Assembly (NCBI GenBank): GCA_017528315.1
Contig: JAFXOW010000031.1
Coordinates: 1-57,296, forward strand
Direction of reading: 5' to 3'
DNA from: Bacilli bacterium
GTDB taxonomy: Bacteria > Bacillota_I > Bacilli_A > RF39 > UBA660
Length of the DNA: 57,296 bases
Below, in pieces: positions 28,374-36,394 of the stretch (positions within the stretch are counted from its first letter, which is position 1; each line of letters begins with the position of its first letter). The position numbers and the translations under genes were made by a program. The notes under the pieces were generated by a model that had not been told where the DNA came from, did no database searches, and saw nothing but the letters and a program-made list of their open reading frames with translations.

Positions 28374-29661
28374 CATAATCCTCCTCATTTATATCTAACG
28401 TATTTAGATCAATAGATATAATCAAATCTTCTAATTTAATATCTTTTAAAATTATATTCCTTTCATTATCATTTAATTCAATATTTTTTTTACTTTCCAG
28501 TGCTTCTTTTACTAAGTATTCATTTTTATTTAAAAAATCCTCTAACTCTTCTTTTTTTTCTAAAACTCCTAATACTACAATAAAATCATCTATATATGTG
28601 TAAACACTTTTAACAACAAATTCGTTTTTCACATAAAGATAATGGTTATTATAACACATTTTTGGTAAATTCAAAGCATTATTTGTTTCTAAATCCAATA
28701 AATTTTTATAAATACAAGGTTTATACTTAACATTTGTCTTTTCAAGATAATCTCTAACTAAAGATTTATCATTTTTAAATAAGAACCTTAATCTTTTATT
28801 TTTTCCTTTTTGTTTAACAAATTCTTTCTCTAAATCTATTATTTTTAAATATTCATGATAAAACTCTATTATTTCATTATATTTTTTTATATCATATAGA
28901 TTTTTAATTTTACTTACAACGTACTTCTTTCTTTCTAACAGAGAATCTTCTATTGTATCTATATTATTTTCTAAATATGTATCTAAATCAAATTGTTCAA
29001 GTTTTCTATCATAATCTAAATTTATTAACTTTAAATTATTTTTAATAATCTTCATTATATCTGATAAATTTATATTATCTCCAATATAAATATCATTAAT
29101 TGTTCTATACTTTTCTATATTACATTTATTTATATAAATAAGTATATCTAATCTTTTTTCACTATCTAATTCATTTAAATCTAAGAAAGTTATAAATTCA
29201 TCTATATCTTCTATAAAAATATTATCTTTATTTAATAAATTATAATATTTATTAAGTAGTTCTTGAATTTGCAATGCTTCTGACTTAGTTTCATAATCTA
29301 ATTCTATTTTTTTGTTTAAACCATATAAATATCCATATAGTTGTTCCATATAGCTAATTGATTCTTTAAATTGAGGTAATTCTTGTAATTTTGCATTATC
29401 ACTTTTAAGTAAATACTTTGAAACTTTGTATTTTTCAATTAACATATCAGCATTGGAATTACCTATTTTAATAGCTTTTAATATAAAATCTTGATCATAA
29501 AAATCCAAGATTTCTTTATAGGAATTTTGGCCTATTTCAATAAGTTCTTCCATTGTTTCATGAACACTTCTAAGACTAGTGCTTTCAACTCTATTCTCTT
29601 CTATATTTCGTATTTTAGGTTCTACTACTGCTAATAATTCTTTCAAACTATTATCACTCAC
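28363..29661 (-). CDS. Unknown 432-aa protein, first gene of a three-gene operon
   Basis: All-helical, strongly charged, without TM or signal peptide. It shares a segment (about 130-190) with the N-domain of the next protein and has long Lys/Glu helices (about 225-310). A GTG start at 29661 is used in the frame, and no strong Shine-Dalgarno precedes it, so the exact start is uncertain. It overlaps the start region of the 763-aa gene. I do not recognise the family. Confidence 0.65.
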   Translation of the reverse strand: MSDNSLKELLAVVEPKIRNIEENRVESTSLRSVHETMEELIEIGQNSYKEILDFYDQDFILKAIKIGNSNADMLIEKYKVSKYLLKSDNAKLQELPQFKESISYMEQLYGYLYGLNKKIELDYETKSEALQIQELLNKYYNLLNKDNIFIEDIDEFITFLDLNELDSEKRLDILIYINKCNIEKYRTINDIYIGDNINLSDIMKIIKNNLKLINLDYDRKLEQFDLDTYLENNIDTIEDSLLERKKYVVSKIKNLYDIKKYNEIIEFYHEYLKIIDLEKEFVKQKGKNKRLRFLFKNDKSLVRDYLEKTNVKYKPCIYKNLLDLETNNALNLPKMCYNNHYLYVKNEFVVKSVYTYIDDFIVVLGVLEKKEELEDFLNKNEYLVKEALESKKNIELNDNERNIILKDIKLEDLIISIDLNTLDINEEDYDGR

Positions 29662-29781
29662 TAGACACCACTATCCCTTATTATATTACAATGATACCAT
29701 AAAGTTTTTTTTAAATCAAGATAATTTATCCATTAAATTAATTATTTTTTTTAAAATTCATATATTATAAAAGGAGGGTTT

Positions 29782-30210
29782 ATGCCAATTATTAAATATA
29801 CAAGTAATGAACAAAATTTACTAGCAAGACTTATGAGAGCAGAGGCAATAGGTGAAGGAAATCTTGGAATGTTAATGGTTGGAAACGTTGTAGTAAATAG
29901 AGCCATTTCCAAATGTTTAACCTTTAAAGATACAAACACTATTTATAGTGTTATTTATCAAAATCCCGGCGGATTTTCGGGAACTCGTAGTCAATTATTT
30001 CAAGCATCTCCAACTAATAATGAATTAAAACTTGCTAAAAGAGTTTTGGATGGTGAATATTATTATCCCGCTACTAATGCTTTATGGTTTTATGCTCCAA
30101 GCAAAACAAGCTCTTGTGTTTCTTACTGGTATGATCAAAAATTAACTGGAAGATATCGAAGCCATTGTTTTTACGAGCCATTCCCAGGAATTTGTCCTGA
30201 AATACATTAA
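29782..30210 (+). CDS. CwlJ/SleB-type cell wall hydrolase
   Basis: 142 aa of the Hydrolase_2 (SleB) family: LLARLMRAEAIGEG with the catalytic Glu near residue 19, MVGNVVVNRAISKC, NPGGFSGTRSQLFQA, and ALWFYAPSKT...RSHCFYEP at the end. It lacks a signal peptide and peptidoglycan-binding domain, like CwlJ, which degrades spore cortex during germination. AGGAGG lies 4 bases before the ATG. With spo0A and sigH in the same window a germination role is likely, although non-spore roles exist in this family. Confidence 0.88.
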   Translation: MPIIKYTSNEQNLLARLMRAEAIGEGNLGMLMVGNVVVNRAISKCLTFKDTNTIYSVIYQNPGGFSGTRSQLFQASPTNNELKLAKRVLDGEYYYPATNALWFYAPSKTSSCVSYWYDQKLTGRYRSHCFYEPFPGICPEIH

Positions 30211-30212
30211 AA

Positions 30213-30243
30213 AAAATATGTTAGCAAAAAGCCAACATATTTT
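30213..30243. terminator. Bidirectional terminator between the cell wall hydrolase and slipin genes
   Basis: The stem AAAATATGTTAGC (30213-30225) with GCCAACATATTTT (30231-30243) has one mismatch and an A5 loop. Confidence 0.75.
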
Positions 30244-30994
30244 AATTATTCCCGTTTTTCTTATTAAATGTATCAAATGCTTTTAATACATCAAGTGGCA
30301 AAGCAAAAATAATTGTATTTGATTGATCACTACTTAAATCATTAATTGTTTCAAGCGTTCTTAAATGAACTGCTACTGGATTTTGAGCTAATGTTTCAGC
30401 AGCTTTCCTTAAGTTTTCACTTGCTTCAACTTCACCACGAGCTTTAGTAATAACTGCTTCTTTTTCACGTTCTGCTTCAGCAATACGAGCAATTACTCTC
30501 TTCATTTCTTCAGGAAGTGATACATCTTTAAGTTCAACATTTTCAACTTTAATTCCCCATGGATCAGTTGCTTTATCAATTATTTCACATATTTTTTGAG
30601 AAATCTTTTCACGTTCACTTAAAAGTTCATCTAAACTTACTTCACCAACTGCGTTACGCATTGTTGTTTGAGCAAGTTGACTAACTGCATAATAGAAATT
30701 CTCTACTTCAAGAATTGCTTTACTAGCATCAAAAATCTTATAATAAATGACAGCATTTATTCTAATTGAAACGTTATCTTTAGTAATTGCATCTTGTTCA
30801 GGAACATCAACGGCTTTAGTACGAATATCAACTTTTTTAAATGATTGAAATACAGGAAGAACAATATTCCATCCAGGTTTCATCATTTTACTATATTTTC
30901 CTAAAGTAAATTTAACTCCTCTTTCATATTGATCAATTTGTTTAATTGAAGCTAAAAGAATAATAACAATTATCCCTAGAATAGTATATACCAT
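30242..30994 (-). CDS. Slipin / SPFH-domain membrane protein
   Basis: 250 aa, stomatin-like. One N-terminal hydrophobic hairpin (residues 2-16) is followed by an SPFH core (YERGVKFTLGKY...KPGWNIVLPVFQSFKKVDIRTKAVDVPEQ...). Then come the helical ALREMLSEREKI-type region (QLAQTTMRNAVGEVSLDELLSEREKI) and the conserved WGIKVENVELKDVSLPEEMKR. Such proteins form membrane-microdomain oligomers that scaffold or regulate membrane proteins. No NfeD-type protease partner is adjacent. An AAAGGAG ribosome binding site precedes the ATG. Confidence 0.92.
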   Translation of the reverse strand: MVYTILGIIVIILLASIKQIDQYERGVKFTLGKYSKMMKPGWNIVLPVFQSFKKVDIRTKAVDVPEQDAITKDNVSIRINAVIYYKIFDASKAILEVENFYYAVSQLAQTTMRNAVGEVSLDELLSEREKISQKICEIIDKATDPWGIKVENVELKDVSLPEEMKRVIARIAEAEREKEAVITKARGEVEASENLRKAAETLAQNPVAVHLRTLETINDLSSDQSNTIIFALPLDVLKAFDTFNKKNGNN

Positions 30995-31083
30995 AATTTT
31001 ACTCCTTTCATGCTTATATTATATCATATTTTAACAAAAAAGTATATATGCATAAAAGATACTAAATTATATTTGATATTTTT

Positions 31084-31434
31084 TTAATTTGATTTTTTAT
31101 AATTTTTTAAATTTAATTTTTTCTCAATATCATCAAGTTCTTGCAAAATATAATTAGCTATTTTATTTTTTTCTTGTAAAAACAAATATTCTTCCCCTGG
31201 ACTAATTTGATCAAATTTTATTCTTGCTTCTTCAAAAATATGTGCTACTTTTTCTAATTTAAAAGTTAGCATTTGTCTAATTTCTTCATTTTCTATTTCT
31301 TTAATATTTCCAAGATTATTAACAATTCTTTCGTATATATCTACTTGATTAGTTTTATCTAATACTTCTTTATCTTCCAAATAACTAAATACCTGTTTTA
31401 CAAAATCTTTTAATAGTAATAATTTTTCTTTCAT
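31084..31434 (-). CDS. Unknown helical protein (116 aa)
   Basis: Charged, all-helical, no TM. Motif-like ISPGEEYLFLQEKNKIANYILQELDDIEKKL is near the end. The frame extends to a GTG at 31443; I choose the ATG at 31434 after AGAAGTGAT. It ends 89 bp before the slipin gene and may be cotranscribed with it. No family is recognised. Confidence 0.55.
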   Translation of the reverse strand: MKEKLLLLKDFVKQVFSYLEDKEVLDKTNQVDIYERIVNNLGNIKEIENEEIRQMLTFKLEKVAHIFEEARIKFDQISPGEEYLFLQEKNKIANYILQELDDIEKKLNLKNYKKSN

Positions 31435-31523
31435 GTCTATCACTTCTTTTTAAACGAAGTATATTTTATCACATAGAAACTAAAATGTGAATAAACTTTT
31501 TTTAATTTTCACATTATATAAAT

Positions 31524-31874
31524 ATGAAAACCAATTATAGAATAAATGGAAATGAATTAATAGTAAATATTGATTTTTTATATAATATAAAAGATTATTA
31601 CAATGAAGTATCTGATACAAGAAAATATATAAATAAACTTTTAGTAAATAATAATATTAAATTTTATGGTAATAAAATTATTATTTATCAAAATGGTATT
31701 TTAATTGGTATTTTTTATTTAACTAATTACTATTTAAGAAAGTTAAATTATATAATTAAAGATAAATATTTATCAAATAACAATAGTTATTTTTTTGAAA
31801 ATAGTTATGTTGAAATTTATCCTAAAAATAAACTAAAAAAGTTTAATGTGGCAAAAACACCTAAAAAAAATTAA
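31524..31874 (+). CDS. Unknown AT-rich small protein (116 aa), no ribosome binding site
   Basis: Asn/Tyr/Lys-rich with beta tendency (ELIVNIDFLYNIKDYY; FYGNKIIIYQNGILIGIFYLTNYYLRKL). No Shine-Dalgarno precedes the ATG; a TATATAA box is only 4 bp upstream, as for a leaderless mRNA. It is isolated on the plus strand between minus-strand genes. It is either a leaderless small gene or a chance frame; length and codon pattern favour a gene. Confidence 0.5.
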   Translation: MKTNYRINGNELIVNIDFLYNIKDYYNEVSDTRKYINKLLVNNNIKFYGNKIIIYQNGILIGIFYLTNYYLRKLNYIIKDKYLSNNNSYFFENSYVEIYPKNKLKKFNVAKTPKKN

Positions 31875-31891
31875 TGCAAATTATGCACTAA

Positions 31892-33157
31892 TTATTTTAA
31901 GTTAGCAACAGCTGTTACATTAATTGAATTGGCAACATCTAATAGTTCAATAGTATTCATAACGTCCGATACCATATAATATTCTACACCATTACTTATC
32001 CAATTAAGAGAATTATCAGTTATTGCTCCCACTGTATCATTTATAAGACCAGGTTCTCCATACGTTGGAATAATTGTAAACTCTGTTTCACGGGTGGCTG
32101 TTTCTTCAACAAGCGTAAATCCTTTATCACCTGCAAATGTTAAAATTACTCTTTCCCCATCAGTTTTACTTACTTTTTCTTGATCTTTTAAAACTGTTCC
32201 ATTTGGTAAATATAACGGATAAATAACATCTTCTAGAGTCGCAGTTGGTGTAACTTTTTCGGAAGTATCAGTCTCTACGTCTTCTAATCCATTCATAGTC
32301 ATAGTAATAGGCTTAACTGAATAACTTTTTACATTGCTACTTTGATTAGTTGCAGTATTATTTTCTTTTTTACATGTTGTATTAGTATTTGAATCACAAG
32401 TTTCGGAATTTGTAGTATCAGTACTATTATTTTCACTTATATTACTATTAGAATTTGTTCCATCATTTTGAGTATTATTTCCATTATTATTATTTTCTTT
32501 TTTATTATCTCCATTTAAACTATTATTATTCGTATTATTAATTATACTATTTACTTCAAAATAAGATTCGTCAAATGTTGGACTATAATCAGTACTATTA
32601 ACGGTAAATTTCATTTCAACATTTCCTTCAGAGTTTAATACTTCAACACTTTCCACAAATAAATCTTTAGTAACTATTACTTTTTGACTCACTAACTTAT
32701 TATTATTTGGATAAGTTACTTTACTAGTAAAGACATATTTTCCATCTATTTCTTCTTTAGCTGTTTCTTTATCTTTATTTAAATCATCAACAATTGAACC
32801 TAAAATATAGACTTGAGAATTATTATATGGCCAATCACTTTGAAATTTAAAACTTTTATTTAAACTGGGTGTTAAAACAAATACACCGTCATCATTTCTA
32901 AGTATAACTTGTTCATGATTATTTGCTGTATTAACTAACGTTACTCGAAACTTATCTTTGCTCATATAATTTACTTCTACATCATAGTTATAAGTATTAT
33001 TATTATTTTTAACATTCAAAACACCTTTAATAGTATAACTATTTAACTTATTAATCTTATTAGTAAAATCTTTAAAAACACTTTCTGCATTATCTTTACC
33101 ACATCCAGTTAGAAACATGATACCTACTAACATTACCAAAACAAATATTTTTTTCAA
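31892..33157 (-). CDS. LolA-like lipoprotein with DUF4367 domain (YdcC/GerS-like)
   Basis: Signal peptide with lipobox L-T-G-C, Cys19 after MKKIFVLVMLVGIMF. Residues 25-210 have the strand pattern of LolA/LolB-type carriers (NSYTIKGVLNVKN..., KYVFTSKVTYPNN...). A roughly 75-residue Asn/Thr/Ser-rich low-complexity linker follows. The end (about 300-421) is a DUF4367-like module (YPLYLPNGTVLKDQEKV...GVEYYMVSDVMN). The start is a TTG at 33157, 5 bases after AAGGGGG, which places the signal peptide correctly; the GTG at 33181 is upstream of that site. YdcC/GerS-type lipoproteins act in sporulation or germination, so that role is inferred. Confidence 0.75.
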   Translation of the reverse strand: MKKIFVLVMLVGIMFLTGCGKDNAESVFKDFTNKINKLNSYTIKGVLNVKNNNNTYNYDVEVNYMSKDKFRVTLVNTANNHEQVILRNDDGVFVLTPSLNKSFKFQSDWPYNNSQVYILGSIVDDLNKDKETAKEEIDGKYVFTSKVTYPNNNKLVSQKVIVTKDLFVESVEVLNSEGNVEMKFTVNSTDYSPTFDESYFEVNSIINNTNNNSLNGDNKKENNNNGNNTQNDGTNSNSNISENNSTDTTNSETCDSNTNTTCKKENNTATNQSSNVKSYSVKPITMTMNGLEDVETDTSEKVTPTATLEDVIYPLYLPNGTVLKDQEKVSKTDGERVILTFAGDKGFTLVEETATRETEFTIIPTYGEPGLINDTVGAITDNSLNWISNGVEYYMVSDVMNTIELLDVANSINVTAVANLK

Positions 33158-33263
33158 AATTTCCCCCTTCTTTCTTTTCACTTAATTATATTTAATGAAA
33201 ATTCAATTATTCATGAATAATTTTATTTTTTTTGTTTATGATAGTTAGTGTTAGGAGGAGTTT

Positions 33264-33461
33264 ATGCAAACATTACAAAAAGTAGCCTTAGTAATTACAA
33301 TTATTGGTGCTATAAATTGGGGATTTATTGGGATTTTCGATTTAAATCTAGTTGATGCAATCTTTGGTGCAGGCTCTGCTTTAAGTCGTCTAATTTATAC
33401 ACTAGTTGGACTTACTGGTTTAATTAATATTGGTCTATTGTTTACAAATTATCACGACTAA
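33264..33461 (+). CDS. DUF378 small membrane protein
   Basis: 65 aa with two TM helices. It starts LQKVALVITIIGAINWGFIG and ends RLIYTLVGLTGLINIGLLF, the hallmark of DUF378 (YuzA-like). The function of this family is not known. TTAGGAGGAG precedes the ATG, so it should be well translated. It is divergent from the lipoprotein gene. Confidence 0.9.
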   Translation: MQTLQKVALVITIIGAINWGFIGIFDLNLVDAIFGAGSALSRLIYTLVGLTGLINIGLLFTNYHD

Positions 33462-33505
33462 TATTTAATATTAAATATTATGAAAAACAGCTGTTTTTGC
33501 ATAAT

Positions 33506-33543
33506 AAAAGTCTCATAAGATATTTTCTTATCAGACTTTTTTT
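33506..33543. terminator. Bidirectional terminator after DUF378 and FNT genes
   Basis: AAAAGTCTCATAAGA (33506-33520) pairs with TCTTATCAGACTTTT (33526-33540), with one C/C mismatch. Flanking A and T runs fit both directions. Confidence 0.8.
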
Positions 33544-33544
33544 A

Positions 33545-34123
33545 CTATTTATTATAGTTTTTAGAAATGAGCCATATAAATATGGATCCTATAAAATTAC
33601 CTAAAATACATATAAAAATTGAATAATCAAATGTTTGAGCAACCCCCAATGTTATTATATTAGCAATACAGTGTTGAAATCCACAAAAGATAAATAATGG
33701 TATGCCAAAAATTATTCCTAAAGGTGTACCTTTCTTATACATATAAACAGCTATATACATAATAATACCACATAAAACCGATTTTATAAAAAATGCCCAA
33801 GAGATATCCCATGTTGCAACCTTACTTACTGCATTAGTAACAATATCCTTATCGGTTATAGAATATAATAAACCAAATAAATACCCAAATATTAAATTTA
33901 CTACTAATATTATTAACAAATCTTTAATTTTTATGTGATCTTCAAATAAAAATCCACATTTTCCAGTAAATAAATTAAGTCCCATATAACAAACACCAAG
34001 TAATCCTAAAGAAAAAATTACTGGTCCAATTGGGTTACCTAATTTTAAAAGAGCAAAGTTTCCAAGAGAAATTAATAAAGCTGCTCCAATACTTTTATTA
34101 ATTAGTTCTAAATATTTTTTCAT
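33545..34123 (-). CDS. Short formate/nitrite transporter (FNT) family channel
   Basis: 192 aa with six hydrophobic segments. The FNT hallmarks are NLFTGKCGF (for the usual NLFTG/E) and CGFQHCIANI, which carries the pore histidine of the G-F-x-H-x-x-A-N motif. It is shorter than the 250-285 aa of FocA/NirC because the N-terminus and loops are reduced. It may pass formate or another small monocarboxylate. A possible link with fhs at the other end of the window is only inference. It follows the acetyltransferase gene by 1 nt. Confidence 0.82.
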   Translation of the reverse strand: MKKYLELINKSIGAALLISLGNFALLKLGNPIGPVIFSLGLLGVCYMGLNLFTGKCGFLFEDHIKIKDLLIILVVNLIFGYLFGLLYSITDKDIVTNAVSKVATWDISWAFFIKSVLCGIIMYIAVYMYKKGTPLGIIFGIPLFIFCGFQHCIANIITLGVAQTFDYSIFICILGNFIGSIFIWLISKNYNK

Positions 34124-34124
34124 T

Positions 34125-34748
34125 TTAAACTCCTTTTTTTAATACTTTATTTTCTTTTTCATTTTTTAATAAATAATCATATAACTCATATATTTTTATC
34201 GTCCTTTCATTCCAAATACATTTTTTAAATCCTTTTTCCATAAGAATATTTTTAAATATTTCAAAAGTATTGTAAATTTTACCCATTTCACTTTCAGGAG
34301 ATACCATAATATTATTATCCTGATTAATAAAATTAATTACTTCTTCACATAATTTTTTAAATATTCCTTTACTTCTAAAATAATGATTTACTTCAACTGT
34401 ACTAATATAAGTCATAGGTTTAATTTTTTCACCAAAAAAATGATAATTTTCGTAATATATCATATCTGCAACTATAGTTTTTTTACCTATTTTATTATCT
34501 ACTATTCCCAACAAATAATTATAATCAATTAAACTACTAGGAGCATCAATTGTCAAATAATAAAGTCCAAAAGGGCAGTTAAAAATACCAGATTTAATAG
34601 ATACATATTGCCATAACTTTCTATCCAAATAATTTTCTTCATAAAATTTTCTTAAATCAATATTATTTAATTTTATCCACTCGATATTTTCTAAATTAAC
34701 CCCATGTATATATTCATTTTCCCATTTAAGAATTATTTTTTTATCCAT
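34125..34748 (-). CDS. GNAT-like N-acetyltransferase
   Basis: 207 aa. The core YISTVEVNHYFRSKGIFKKLCEEVINFI matches strand 4 and helix 3 of the GNAT fold (V-x-x-x-x-R-x-x-G). The C-terminal EKGFKKCIWNERTIKIYEL is compatible. The frame extends to 34820, but GGTGAT just before the ATG at 34748 marks the start. It is tightly coupled to the FNT gene. The substrate is unknown. Confidence 0.68.
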   Translation of the reverse strand: MDKKIILKWENEYIHGVNLENIEWIKLNNIDLRKFYEENYLDRKLWQYVSIKSGIFNCPFGLYYLTIDAPSSLIDYNYLLGIVDNKIGKKTIVADMIYYENYHFFGEKIKPMTYISTVEVNHYFRSKGIFKKLCEEVINFINQDNNIMVSPESEMGKIYNTFEIFKNILMEKGFKKCIWNERTIKIYELYDYLLKNEKENKVLKKGV

Positions 34749-34888
34749 ATAATCACCAACTTTAACATTATTATAATATAAATTATTATGTGTTAAAACA
34801 AGATAACAATAAGTTGACAAATATTTTTTTATTTTGGCTTGTAAATATATTTTTTTTAATATATAATTAATGATAGGTGATAATTGTA

Positions 34889-35728
34889 ATGAAAAAAAGA
34901 ATATTTATAATATTATTCTTTATTATTTTGCTAATATTAATTGGATTGATCTTTTATATAAAAAATTCACATGTAAAAACTTATTACGTCACTCTTGATA
35001 CAGATAGTGAATCAGGTACAATATTTTTAAAAGTTGAAGAAGGTAAAAAGCTTTCTATTCCTAAAAATCCTATAAAAGAAGGTTATGATTTTGTCGAATG
35101 GCAACTTGATGGAAAAGCTTTTGATTTTGAAAAACCCGTTAATGATAATATAACATTAAAAGCTTTGTGGAAAAAAATTCAATTAAATAATGAAATAAGC
35201 GAAGAACAAAAGATAACACCTGTAAAATATAAAGTGAATTTTTATCTATCTCATGATGTTTGTAATTGTGCTCAACCTTGTAATTGTACTTATGAATTAT
35301 ATGATACTAAGATAGTAAATGAAGGATCAAAGGTAACTATGCCATCAAATCCAACAGGTGGAGATTATTATGATTTTGTCGAATGGCAATTAAATGAAGA
35401 AAAATTTGATTTTAATACTCCAATAACTTCAGATTTAGATTTATTTGCTAAATGGGAAAAAAGTGAATACTACACAGTTATATTTTACACTCACTATGAA
35501 AGTCCTGATGAAAGTTATTGTAATTGCATTTCACCTTGTAATTGTCATAATGGACCAAAAAAATATATGGAACAAAAAATAAAAAAAGGTGAAAAAGTGA
35601 AAGTCCCAGAAAATCCAACCTTAAATGGTTATAATTTTGCAGGATGGTTACTAGATGGAAAAACTTTTGATTTTAATACTCCAATAACTAAAAATATTGA
35701 ATTGATAGCCAAATGGAAAAGTAATTAA
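34889..35728 (+). CDS. Membrane-anchored protein with three InlB B-repeat (Listeria-Bacteroides) modules
   Basis: 279 aa. An N-terminal TM anchor (about 4-24) is followed by three ~70-residue repeats. Each ends in the pattern GYxFxxWxLDGxxFDFxxPIT..L.A.W, as in Flg_new/InlB B-repeats. Repeats 2 and 3 each carry a cysteine-rich insert, CNCAQPCNC and CNCISPCNC. No LPxTG anchor is present, so it should stay on the outer membrane face through its N-terminal TM. The ATG at 34889 follows AGGTGAT; the GTG at 34877 overlaps that site. It could bind surfaces or metal. Confidence 0.82.
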   Translation: MKKRIFIILFFIILLILIGLIFYIKNSHVKTYYVTLDTDSESGTIFLKVEEGKKLSIPKNPIKEGYDFVEWQLDGKAFDFEKPVNDNITLKALWKKIQLNNEISEEQKITPVKYKVNFYLSHDVCNCAQPCNCTYELYDTKIVNEGSKVTMPSNPTGGDYYDFVEWQLNEEKFDFNTPITSDLDLFAKWEKSEYYTVIFYTHYESPDESYCNCISPCNCHNGPKKYMEQKIKKGEKVKVPENPTLNGYNFAGWLLDGKTFDFNTPITKNIELIAKWKSN

Positions 35729-35765
35729 AAAATAATAATGCCTAAATATTTTTACTTTTAAAACA

Positions 35766-35802
35766 TAAAAAAAATATAATGAAGAATTCATTATATTTTT
35801 TT
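35766..35802. terminator. Bidirectional terminator between the InlB-repeat and Hsp20 genes
   Basis: An ATATAATGAA/TTCATTATAT stem with a 3-nt loop centred at 35785, flanked by A8 on the left and T7 on the right. Confidence 0.8.
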
Positions 35803-35830
35803 ATTATTATAATATTTTTAACCTTTTATA

Positions 35831-36244
35831 CTACTTAATTTCAATTTGCTTTATTTCCTTGTTTTGATTATTTAATTCTTTTTTAGGTACTTCAATTTTT
35901 AAAATACCATTTTTAAATTCTGCTTTGATGTCTTTTTCTTCTATATCTTCTCCAACATAGAAACTTCTTGAACATTCACCATAGAATCTTTCTTGATGTA
36001 AGAATTTTTCATCTTCATTTTTTTCTTCTTTTGATGCTTTAGCAGATATATTCAAATATCCCTTATCAAGTGATAAATTAATATTTTCTTTTTCAAAACC
36101 TGGTAAATCAACATCAACAAGATACTTATCTTTAGTTTCTCTAATATCTGTTTTCATCAAATTTTTAGTATTCTTATTAAACAATCCATCATCAAAAAAG
36201 TCATCAAATAAATCAAAACTATTTCTTCTAGGCATTAACATCAT
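35831..36244 (-). CDS. Hsp20/alpha-crystallin small heat shock protein
   Basis: About 137 aa. The alpha-crystallin domain starts at MKTDIRETKDKYLVDVDLPGF and includes GYLNISAKASKEEKNEDE, ERFYGECSRSFYVGEDI, and the AFKNGILKIEVPK-type motif (AEFKNGILKIEVPKK). It is an ATP-independent holdase. Several ATGs compete for the start: 36244, 36241 and 36235. AAGGAAG upstream favours the cluster at 36244. It is controlled by a CIRCE operator over its promoter. Confidence 0.9.
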   Translation of the reverse strand: MMLMPRRNSFDLFDDFFDDGLFNKNTKNLMKTDIRETKDKYLVDVDLPGFEKENINLSLDKGYLNISAKASKEEKNEDEKFLHQERFYGECSRSFYVGEDIEEKDIKAEFKNGILKIEVPKKELNNQNKEIKQIEIK

Positions 36245-36338
36245 ATATATCATCTTCCTTTCACTTGTGTTATCAATGAATGGTAGCACAACATAATTTT
36301 AATACCTGTAACAAGTTCTTTTTCCTTATTACATTTTA

Positions 36339-36367
36339 ATAATAGCACTAATTTTAGCACTTGTCAA
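36339..36367 (-). promoter_or_regulatory. Promoter of hsp20
   Basis: Minus-strand TTGACA (36367-36362), a 17-bp spacer and TATTAT (36344-36339). The perfect -35 lies inside the CIRCE spacer. Confidence 0.85.
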
Positions 36368-36380
36368 GCATGAGTGCTAT
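36354..36380. promoter_or_regulatory. CIRCE operator (HrcA binding site)
   Basis: TTAGCACTT (36354-36362), a 9-nt spacer and GAGTGCTAT (36372-36380). This is the classic 9-9-9 CIRCE architecture with two mismatches to TTAGCACTC/GAGTGCTAA. A further half-site, TAGCACTAA, starts at 36343. HrcA repression of hsp20 is the expected consequence. Confidence 0.88.
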
Positions 36381-36394
36381 TTTTTGACATTTTT

